From NCBI GenBank assembly GCA_031841125.1, contig CM063108.1, positions 44,042,122 to 44,106,121 of the forward strand: a stretch of 64,000 nucleotides of DNA, given 5' to 3'. The notes below the pieces were generated by a model. That model ran no database searches and was not told where the DNA came from. It saw nothing but the letters and a program-made list of their open reading frames with translations. Source of the DNA: Acanthococcus lagerstroemiae (lineage: Eukaryota; Arthropoda; Insecta; Hemiptera; Eriococcidae). A program made the position numbers and the translations under genes. Positions 56,143 through 64,000 of this stretch are shown here, piece after piece (position 1 is the first letter of the stretch; each line of letters begins with the position of its first letter).

Positions 56143-56176
56143 CGCCTCGGGACGCGGCGTATGCAGGATGGCCGAA

Positions 56177-57152
56177 TGTAAGAGTAAATTTCTGTCTAAA
56201 TAAATACACCCTGTACGAGGGTCTAATCTTACGCGCTTGTCGCTTCGTTTCTCTCCGCTTTCACCCGCTTGTATGCATGACTGGTTTGCCTGGAGAACCT
56301 ACTGGAGGGCGAGGAACGCATCCCTTGTGCCAAGGTCTTCGCGTTTGCGGGCTCGTGCCTCGTGGCATTTAGTTAACGACGGCGGTAAAAGTCCGTTGCA
56401 GGAAATTTGACTCGTGTGTGAGCCGTATTTCGAAAGTATCGTCGCGTATTTTGTGGTGCTGGCGAGAGACATCAATTTGGGGTGAGTTTTGCTCACTGAG
56501 TACACATTTTGTTATGGCTTTTTAATCTGCTTTTATATTTACGCTTGCTCGCAATACTTTCTCGCCGGCGGGGGCGTAGTTGACGCCCCAGGCTCTCCAC
56601 TATGCAGGGTTTAGACGTTACCCTACCCAGGCGATAATGTGGATCCGGCTGTGGGCATTCGGTCGAGTCTCCGGACAGCATACCGAACTGCAGCACAGCC
56701 TCAGGGCCGGCACTACCAGGGTACCTATAGGCATTTGTGCGGGCTAGGTATGAACCCCCTGGTATGTTGGTGCTAGTCGGATACTGGGCCAGAGAATAGG
56801 ATCGCTTAAATGCTTGGCTATGTTATTGGTTTTGGGCTACGGTGCAGTAGTGTCTTGTGCCCGTACTCAAACGTGGTTTTCAACTCTGTTGTAGGTACCT
56901 CGCCTGAGCAGTTCCCGTCCGGCTATCCATCCATCCGCCCATTCTCTGTAAATAATGTATTTGTAGATATGGTAAAAGTTTAGCGCATAAGCCACTCATG
57001 TTAAGTCCATCAATATAAACATTCGAACAATCCTGACTTAATATTTTCGTACAGGGAAATTCTACGCACCCCTGACTGCATTGCGTATATCTTTCGAATT
57101 CCTACCTTTCTCTCTTCTCTTTATCAATTTTTTTTTACCTTTTCTTTTTACA
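56177..57152 (+). repeat. 3' LTR
   Basis: 976 bp, TGTAAGAG...TTTTTACA, followed by the duplicated ATTC. The sequence just before it (56143-56176) is GC-rich and has no purine run, so no conventional polypurine tract is visible. Confidence 0.95.
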
Positions 57153-57216
57153 ATTCACATTGAGGAATAAATATTCATACCTTTTTTCAAAATTTGTATT
57201 AAACAATGCCCCTCAG

Positions 57217-57374
57217 ATGGCTAGCACGAGTATTTGAAACTGCATCGAGAATGGTTCCTGTCGTTGGAGAATGCGAAAGCTGACCTCAGCAAGCTTCCAA
57301 AAGGCAGTAAAATAAGCGAAGAAATAGCCGAGTTGGGCTTTGACGGATCATTTCGCAAGATCTCTTTCGAATAA
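57217..57374 (+). pseudogene. copy C terminal exon 6 with premature TAG
   Basis: Acceptor CCTCAG, phase 1. After D-G the codon at 57222-57224 is TAG; copies A and B have TGG. Beyond the stop the frame stays open and matches copy B almost exactly (LKLHREWFLSLENAKADLSK and on) to the original TAA at 57372-57374. A single G-to-A change explains it. Confidence 0.85.
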
Positions 57375-57949
57375 AGAGAAATTCGCATGTTACCCTCTGG
57401 TTACCGCACACATACATGAAGAATAATGCTTTTATAATGTATGTACTTTAAAAAATATAAATTTATTATAACTTACCTACCAATCGCAAGTTTGTATTTT
57501 GTCCAGGTACATTTGAAAGTTCTTCAGAGTTCAAAAATTGACAAATGACCTGCAACAGAGAGAAGTAATGGCTTAGTGATAGCAGTCTCATGAAACAGAA
57601 AATGCCGTCTGCCTACTGGCACACTTCATTTATCTTTCACATACTTAATCTAATTTTAATTGCACAATATTATCTTGCACAACTTTAGCTAACATTTGAG
57701 AACAATAAATATGCAGCCTAGTGAAATATCGTTATTTTTGGAGGCGGGGGTGGGTGCTTCTTTATTGGTTACTATCATAAATATAGCCAACTGATGAAAC
57801 AAATCTAAATGTGGCTATGGTATTCTTAAAAACCAACCCTGCGATGACTAAAAAATGATCCATTGTACATAATCCACCTTCCCTGCATGAGGACTGTTTC
57901 TCGTATATGTATCGCATGTATTCAGACAGGGTGAAACACTGGCAAGATG
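57375..57949 (+). other. 3' flank of copy C
   Basis: Aligned with the 3' flank of copy B (27204-27560, then 31228-31520 on the far side of the Jockey insertion). It includes the likely 3' UTR; no other gene seen. Confidence 0.6.
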
Positions 57950-58206
57950 GCGACTATAGGGTGGATCGTCATTCACAGGCTAACAAAAAATTTTCGAATT
58001 TTTGAGCGCGACCTAGTAAAAAAGTTGCCTTTGGTGAACATGGTAACTTTTTCCTAGGGGATTTGTCCTTGAAGTTATGTACTATTGGATTGAAAATTGA
58101 ATAGTACTGAATATTACGCAGCGCCTCAATAATGCAGGTTATGCAAAATTCTTACATAACATTTTTAATAGTATGGATCGCGAACTTTAAATTAGTTCAT
58201 ATACGA

Positions 58207-58300
58207 ATTTTGCCTATCTGTGAAATTGAAGGCGCTAATGCACTTACAATATGTATTTTGCTGCTTTATAGCGCCTTCGGTGTGGCAGATAGGCAAAAAT
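58207..58300. ncRNA. ~90-nt hairpin, family member H2
   Basis: TTTTGCCTATCTG ... GAAGGCGCTAATGCA pairs with CTGCTTTATAGCGCCTTC ... CAGATAGGCAAAAAT; the only sizeable mismatch block in the stem is TGAAAT against GTGTGG. Loop around ACTTACAATATGTATTT. Pre-miRNA-like shape; expression unknown. Confidence 0.45.
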
Positions 58301-58579
58301 TTCATATTACTTTAACAGTAGAAATGATTATGATGTACAAAATGAGTTATGTATTAATTTTTCCAATATCTACAATACTAATTCTGAATATCCCTTATGA
58401 CTCTTGATTCAGCCGCGATCTGATGACGCAAAATTCAAATTTCCCCCTGAAAATCGGGGCCATTCTATGCTAGTTCGAAAGGCCGTTGTTATCGACCTTT
58501 CGCATTCATCTTAAGAGAAAATTCTATTTGCCTGAACAACTATTTTGAAAATGGATTATTTTCCCGCAAAAGTGACATA

Positions 58580-58671
58580 TTTTGCCTGTCTGTGAAATTG
58601 AAGGCGCTATAAAAAGCACTTACAATAATTTGTTGCTTTATAGAGCGTTCAATATAGCAGATTGGCAAAAA
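58580..58671. ncRNA. ~90-nt hairpin, family member H3
   Basis: Same architecture as H2 with TTTTGCCTGTCTG and CAGATTGGCAAAAAT ends and GAAGGCGCTAT / ATAGAGCGTTC inner stem. More mismatches than H2. Confidence 0.42.
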
Positions 58672-58728
58672 TCACATACGACCTTAAAAGTAGTAATGAT
58701 TATGGTCTACAAACTGAGTTATGTACAA

Positions 58729-58812
58729 ATTTTGCTTACCTGCAATATTGAAGGCGTTAAAACACTTGCAATATTTTGTTACATTATAGCGCCTTCACAG
58801 ATAGGCAGAATT
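58729..58812. ncRNA. ~85-nt hairpin, family member H4
   Basis: TTTTGCTTACCTG, GAAGGCGTTAAA, then ATTATAGCGCCTTC and AGATAGGCAGAA; the inner stem is kept, the outer part is shortened. Confidence 0.4.
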
Positions 58813-59439
58813 TCTATTTGAACTAAATTAACAAGGTTATGTATAAATTTGGTCCACCTCGCATGTTGAAGGCGGTAGACTATTGAAGAAAAACACTGGA
58901 AAAAATCAAAAATTCGAAAGAAAAGCGGTATGGGTTCAGATTAATCTTACGACAAAATATTCATAGAGGTCAATTTTTGGACTAAGTGGAACAAAATAAG
59001 ACCCAATGTCGGGGAAAATATTTGAAAAAAATCTTTCTCATACATATACAGGCCATGCAAAAAATTTGTACATAATATTCGCTCGCTCCCTGTGGTGAAG
59101 TTATTATGTGTCTTATAGTTATCTCTCACTTTCTTACAAAAGATAAAGAATTTCATAGGATCCATTCTGCTTACTGTGCTCGACTTCAAAAAAGTTACGT
59201 TTGGCGCCGTATTTGATAAACTCAACAAACTATAATACGCAATATTTTTGTATCAATTCAACGGTCAAACAAAAGAATTCAAGTTTTTTTGCTTCAGGGA
59301 TGCGTTCTACCTGTCTTTGTGTTTTCTTCGTTTTCCCTTCCATGACATACCTAATCAGTGGAAGTGCAGATTCGATTGATTGGTCAGTAAGTCATCGGTA
59401 ACATATTGTGTGAAGCAAGACGCAAGGGGTTTATACAGG

Positions 59440-59640
59440 CTCGTAGCCAGACTATGATTCTTGAGGGCGCAAATGATATAGCGGGGAGGGCAAATTATGT
59501 TTTCAAAATCTGTCACGTTGTGCGTCTATGCGTAGAATAATTTATTCTGCATCTACACGTAGAACACTGATGTAGATATAAAATAGATGTAGAATGCGCG
59601 TAGAAAGTGTAGAATGACATGAATTACATTCAAGGTGCCA
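59440..59640. repeat. cluster of GTAGAA / TCTAC words
   Basis: TGCGTAGAA, CTACACGTAGAA, GATGTAGA and GTGTAGAA words occur repeatedly at 59520-59620, giving weak palindromic symmetry. The segment sits between the arms of the larger inverted duplication. Function unknown. Confidence 0.35.
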
Positions 59641-60539
59641 AAAAATTTGGCCGCTGTGTATCCGGTCTATGAAAACGAACTTTTGAAAGTCCTTATTGAT
59701 TCACTGAAACGCGCTTATGGAGATGTCATCACTTTTCTGGAAAAAGAATACATTTTGAAAATAGTTGTACATGCAAGTTGAACTTTCACTGAAGAATACG
59801 AAAGGTCAATGACAGCGGCCGTTCGAACTAGCATGGAATGGCCCAGATTTTCAGGAGGATATTTGAATTTAGCGTCATCAGATCTAGGCTGGATCAAAAA
59901 TCATAAGCGATATTCAGAATTAGAGTTCCAAGAACCCGCTAAATCGATGGTTCGTTTGACATGATCCCATTTGAAAGTCTTAATTTGGTCGAACGTGCTA
60001 GCCTGATTTTGGAGCGGATGATTTTTCTTTATTCACAATGAAATTAGACCTTACTCAATGGAAGATAGTATTATAGCCAAAATAGTGCTCCTGAAACTCA
60101 TAGTGTCAAACTGGTTGATGATTCTATTAATTAGGTGTGTTCCTCAAATCTGCTCGAAGCAAGAACCATCTAATGAACACATCTATTGGAGTAAAAACGG
60201 TGTTACCACTTGAACGAATGCAAACAGTAATTATGACAGGAATTTTACAAGTTTCTTTATAAAAGGGAAATATCTTCCAGAATTCAATTTAAAAAATTAT
60301 TTTTTGGGTAATTTCGCTTTTATTTAGGTATTTATTTATTTTTTTTAATTTAAAATAAAACTTGTTCGATTTCACTGATTTAATAGGAAAAACCTTTCGG
60401 AATTCAAGTAAAAAAGAAAATAATGATTTTTTCGCTTAATTTAGCCTTATTAATTGTTTTTTAATTTAAAGTAAAACTTGTTTAATTTTACTGATGTTCG
60501 TATGTTATTTTTTTTTCTCACCTCATACTTTTTTTCTTT

Positions 60540-60590
60540 CGTACTTACAATTTGTCGCTTTATAGCGCCTCCAATATTGCAGATAGGAAA
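60540..60590. repeat. half hairpin, family member H5
   Basis: Only the second arm of the hairpin family (TATAGCGCCTCCAATATTG-CAGATAGGAAAAAT-like) is recognisable; it cannot fold alone. Confidence 0.4.
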
Positions 60591-60650
60591 AATTTGTACA
60601 TGTCTTATTTTGTAGATCATAATCATTACAACTGTTAAGATTATATGGAA

Positions 60651-60740
60651 TTCTTGCCTATCTACCATACTGAAGGCGCTTATAAAGCAGCAAAATATTG
60701 TAAGTACTTTAGCGCCTTCAATTTCACAGATAGGCAAAAT
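60651..60740. ncRNA. ~90-nt hairpin, family member H6
   Basis: TTCTTGCCTATCTACCATACTG with GAAGGCGCTTATAAAGCA pairs with TACTTTAGCGCCTTCAATTTCACAGATAGGCAAAAT. It is the inverted-arm counterpart of H2. Confidence 0.45.
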
Positions 60741-60985
60741 TCATATATGAACTAATTTAAAGTTCGCAGTTAATACTATTAAAAATGTTACGTAAGAATT
60801 TTGCATGACCGGCATTTCTGAGGTGCTGCGTAACATTCAATTTTCAGTCCAATAGTACATAACATCAATGACAAATCCTTTGGGAAAATGTTTAAAGCAC
60901 TATTTTTTTTCTTTTTACTGAAGGCAACTTTTCACCAGGGTCGCGTTAGAAATTTCGAAAAAAATTCGAGATCCGCCCTAATGGC

Positions 60986-63625
60986 GGCTGATTGAACGAG
61001 TTTTGATTTTCCAAAACGCATCCTGCTCTTCAGAAAGAACGAATATTGCCACCCTACCCGCCCCTCCACAATTTTACCCCGAACCCACGACAACAAAATT
61101 TCGTCACATATTACGTGATCTAGTTGCGCAATATTTCCGTAAGAAAGCAGCTAAAATTCACTGTTCAAGTTACCCATAAAGTGCGTTAGAGAATAGATTT
61201 ATGTTATTACAATAAAATACAATTATCATTTTTTTAAAAACGAGTAGGTATTCGAATTATAAGAGCGGAAAGTGTTCTTGGTAGGTAGGTAATAAATGAA
61301 GGAACGCCAAATAGATTTACGTCGCAAAATGTCAACTTCGAAGTTAAAAGTGCGGTCACTTAATTCTTGTGAAACACGAGCGGAAATAGAAAATAGTTTT
61401 TCGTTTCACAAATACTTATTTTCATACGGCTCAGGAAAATTATATGGTAAAGAAAATTGAAGTTGGACAAAAAGTTCAGCAAAGATTATAAATCCTCCGT
61501 CATAGCGGTGGAGCTTCTTCCCCCAAAGGGCTAGCCGTCACCAAAAATTCACTTTTTTCAAGAATCTCGGGACGTACCTATATCAACTATACCCGGAAAA
61601 TTTTGAACAAAAATTCGCAAAAAAAAAAAAATCTACACTATTCTTCTGTCTTCAAAATTTATGTTATATTAGGACCAGGGGTGGGCAAAATTCGGAAACT
61701 CCAAGATTTTTATCCAAAATTGAAAAAAATGATTTGAATTCAAAGTCTCAAATCCTTTTTAGAAAAGAATTTCAAGTCCTAAATCCTATCAACTTTCAGA
61801 AAAATTGGGATTTGAAATCTAAAATCCAATAAAACCTGAATTTTGACCTCTCAATTTCAGTAACTCAGCAGTAAGCACCCACGCAATCTTCAATCTACCA
61901 TTGGCTGAGGACGTTCACGTACAATTTCTGTTGTCTGTAGCTCAGCGCTAAAATGTTGATTGTTATTAGTGAAAGAGAGAAAGTTTTAGGGTTTTGTGTT
62001 TAGCGTTCTAACTTCTTACTTACTAACAGGTGATTAAATGAGCTTCCTTCGCACTCGCAGAATACGACAACAAGATATGTAAAACAATCAATATGTGTAA
62101 GGTTTGAATTTCAAGATACCAATAAGTTAATGGTAATTTTGTTAACATTTTTGATGAAATGAGGATTTTTATGGCGCTTGTTGTAGCGCATCGCTGCAAG
62201 CACCTTATTTATGGATTTGGATTTTAATTATTTTTGGAATCATCAAAATGTAAATCCTTTTTGCTAATAATTATGGGTTGAATCACAACTTTAAACGCAT
62301 TTTTCTCAAAATTGAGATTTCACGTCTTCAAACTTCGGCTACTTCTTTGTCAGTCTTTATTGAAGCTATAGGCTTCATTTTTTAATACAGGTAAATTTTT
62401 GCTCTATCAGATTTTACAACAACTCAAAAACAAGTTTTCCTACGCATGATACCTTTTCACAGAGCGCTTCACATTTATTAGCTTCATTTATATTACCCAT
62501 TTATCGAGCAATTTACGCATAATAACACTACTGAACAAAATTAAATTTTTTGTTTACACAATGCATTTAAGGAGGTGATTCTTGAGTATTTTTCAACGCT
62601 GAATACAGTGCCGTCGGCCGTTTTTCTCTATCAAGTCTAGTTTTTCTGATCAAAAACTATAAAAAATTCAACTAAATGTGTTCAAAAAGAGGTTTAGGAA
62701 CTGAATGTGGTCATACTGATTCGTGTTGTTGTATGTTGCGGTCGTGTGTAGTGGTGTGTATTTCGTCTGTTTGTTTTCTGTTATTGTGGTCTGATAACAC
62801 TGATAATATCAGTCAGTGGTACCGCTTATTCCAATGCAAAAACAAAATGGAAACGAATTTCAGTCGTTCAGAACACCGAATTGTGACGTGATAGCGAAAA
62901 ATGGGTCGCAGTATCGTGTTCAGCGTTAAAAAGTACCTCAGAATCACCTGTCGAAATGCATTGTGCAAAATAGTTGTTCAGTAGTGTAATAGTTAAGCCG
63001 GCCTAGCATCGCGAAAAATACATTCTCAGTATCGGAAGTACCCTAAGTGACCGGTTTACAGAACTAATCGGCAGCTAGGATACTCCGAGAAGGAGGAAGA
63101 GGTTTACTCAGATTTCATATAAAATGTTTGTAAGGTATGACTTATATCACCAATGCAGCCAACTTTCACCTTCCGAAAATGCCATCTATTCCGCAGTGAT
63201 AGTCTTTTGCATTTTTTTCAATTTTTCTGTTTTTGACTTATGGCAGTTTTGAATAATGCTTTTCAATTAAATAGCAATGAGCTCACTTTCGTTTGGATTT
63301 TGGTCAACCTAATTTCATTGGAACTCGTGAATCGCAATTAATGCTCAACTGCGAGCTGACTAGTGCAACATGAAAATTCGATTAAAATACATTTACCGTA
63401 AGAGTGCGTAATAAATTCGCACTTATTTGAATGGGCCCTCTATTGGCAACCTACAAATGGAATACTTTAGTTCGCCGGCTTGTATTTCGATAAAATCGTA
63501 ATAATTTTCACTTTCACATCCGTTGTATATCTCAATTTGACGTCAGCCTGGAAAACTATAATTTGAACTCGTCCAGTCGGTCATCGTGTCACTTGAGTCA
63601 GAAGTCACTTGCGATTTTGCCGATC
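60986..63625. other. C-D spacer and 5' flank of copy D
   Basis: AT-rich. I see no coding region; the 71-codon frame at 62676-62891 has a plausible ATG but no recognisable motif or conservation with the other copies' flanks, so it is not called. The last few hundred bases probably hold copy D's promoter and 5' UTR. Confidence 0.45.
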
Positions 63626-63764
63626 ATGTATTTCGAGTTATGCACCGAAGAGCAGTTAAGGGATTTCTACGACGAGTTCGGAGTGACCGAGGAGTCGATC
63701 CAAAATGATGTACGTCACCTGATGGAATGGCTGGAGAAGCAACCTCATTTACCTATCGTGAAGG
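63626..63764 (+). CDS. CRAL-TRIO copy D, exon 1
   Basis: A 139-nt first exon with the same length and phase as in B and C, from ATG (context ATCATGT) to donor GGTAAC. It encodes MYFELCTEEQLRDFYDEFG, then EESIQNDVRHLMEWLEKQPH, clearly the same N-terminal domain but the most diverged copy. The gene continues beyond the window. Confidence 0.83.
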
Positions 63765-64000
63765 GTAACGATCAAGTGCTCTTTATTGTGAATTAATAAT
63801 TTTAACGTACTTATACATTCGCCATTATTATTTTTATAATAGAAATAATTCTGACTATACAGGTTGATTAAAAGGGGGGAAAAATTACTCGGTCATAATT
63901 CTGGTCTTCTAATTTTTCGAGTTAAAGAAAGATACCTATTTGCTGTCAATTTAATTTCGGATTGGGACGCACTGAAGTGACTTGATAATTTTTCTAATAA
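63765..64000 (+). other. start of copy D intron 1
   Basis: Begins with GTAACGATC; no further feature before the window ends. Confidence 0.6.

Larger units (their letters stand above)
50369..57152 (+). mobile_element. intact Ty3/gypsy LTR retrotransposon, 6784 bp
   Basis: Two 976-bp LTRs (TG...CA) enclose an open gag and an open pol. ATTC is duplicated at 50365-50368 and 57153-57156, and copy B carries the unoccupied site at 26985-26988. The LTRs differ at one position by eye. Domain order protease-RT-RNase H-integrase places it in Ty3/gypsy. No env frame exists: pol ends 34 bases before the 3' LTR. It lies in the sense orientation in intron 5 of copy C. Everything points to a very recent insertion of an element that may still be competent. 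Confidence 0.95.
32395..57374 (+). pseudogene. CRAL-TRIO (alpha-TTP-like) copy C, nonsense codon in last exon
   Basis: Exons 32395-32533, 35598-35757, 36341-36593, 36945-37055, 37626-37731 and 57217-57374 have the same lengths, phases and splice sites as copy B. Exons 1-5 are open. In exon 6, codon 259 (57222-57224) is TAG where copies A and B have TGG (Trp). Translation would stop at 258 residues, just after the SEC14 fold, losing a 50-residue conserved C-terminal tail. Because the stop is in the final exon, nonsense-mediated decay would probably not act, so a shortened protein is possible. Intron 5 has grown to about 19.5 kb through retrotransposon insertions. It could be a young pseudogene, a truncated functional variant, an allele, or a sequencing error. 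Confidence 0.75.
57950..60985. repeat. large inverted duplication downstream of copy C
   Basis: Sequence from about 57950-58540 recurs in reverse complement at about 59760-60985, with a ~660-bp extra block (59932-60590) inside the right arm and ~1.2 kb between the arms. Matching landmarks include GCGAACTTTAAATTAGTTCATATA, the GATTATGATNTACAAAAT block and the CGTTCGAACTAGCATGGAATGG block. Copy B's flank has only one arm (31228-31900), so the inversion arose on the copy C side. Confidence 0.75.

Noticed and set aside
56143..56176. An env gene or errantivirus identity for the LTR element
   Set aside because: Only 34 bases separate the pol stop from the 3' LTR; no envelope frame exists.
62676..62891. 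71-codon Cys/Ser-rich frame with ATG
   Set aside because: No motif, no conserved counterpart in the other spacers, and length is expected by chance.

Overview
The window is animal nuclear DNA, most likely from an insect: AT-rich, with GT-AG introns, tRNA-derived SINEs, RTE- and Jockey-type non-LTR retrotransposons, hAT-type MITEs and an intact Ty3/gypsy LTR retrotransposon. I cannot name the species. A sap-feeding hemipteran would fit the tandem expansion of this gene family, but that is only a guess.

The host genes are four tandem, same-strand copies of one six-exon CRAL-TRIO (SEC14-like, alpha-tocopherol-transfer-protein-like) gene. Copy A supplies only exons 5-6 (2541-6674). Copy B is complete and intact (13718-27203, 308 aa). 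Copy C (32395-57374) has all six exons, but a conserved Trp codon at the start of its last exon is TAG. Copy D is represented only by exon 1 (63626-63764). Exon lengths (139/160/253/111/106/158 nt) and intron phases are identical wherever they can be compared. Introns and flanks of B and C still align, so each copy serves as the empty-site control for insertions in the other.

Almost everything else is mobile DNA in the introns and spacers. Copy A region: hAT transposase remnant (2-598), a near-900-bp foldback (1440-2355), an RTE fragment, and a repeat with GAAA tracts. A-B spacer: a TIR MITE, a GGGTAAC-rich repeat, and a relic of the array's 5' flank with no exon 1. Copy B introns: a SINE, a 256-bp insertion, an RTE fragment with a 16-bp target duplication, an RNase H-bearing non-LTR element broken by a SINE with a 14-bp target duplication, and a hAT MITE nested in a larger TIR element. 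Downstream of B: a dead Jockey element that itself carries a 1089-bp TIR element with an RGG-rich ORF and a roughly 264-bp solo-LTR-like insert.

Copy C intron 5 has grown to about 19.5 kb. It holds a near full-length RTE split by a 4.4-kb DNA transposon whose ends are arrays of nested imperfect palindromes, a second RTE fragment, and a 6784-bp gypsy element. The gypsy LTRs (976 bp each) differ at one site by eye, the element has a 4-bp target duplication, and copy B has the clean empty site. Its gag and pol lie in one frame separated by a single TGA in a TGA-CTA-G context, which suggests stop-codon readthrough. Downstream of C, a large inverted duplication contains repeated copies of a compact hairpin of about 90 nt that resembles a pre-miRNA or tiny MITE.

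The strongest leads are the palindrome-ended 4.4-kb transposon, the hairpin family, the readthrough gypsy element, and the nonsense codon in copy C. All similarities were judged by eye; no search or alignment program was run.
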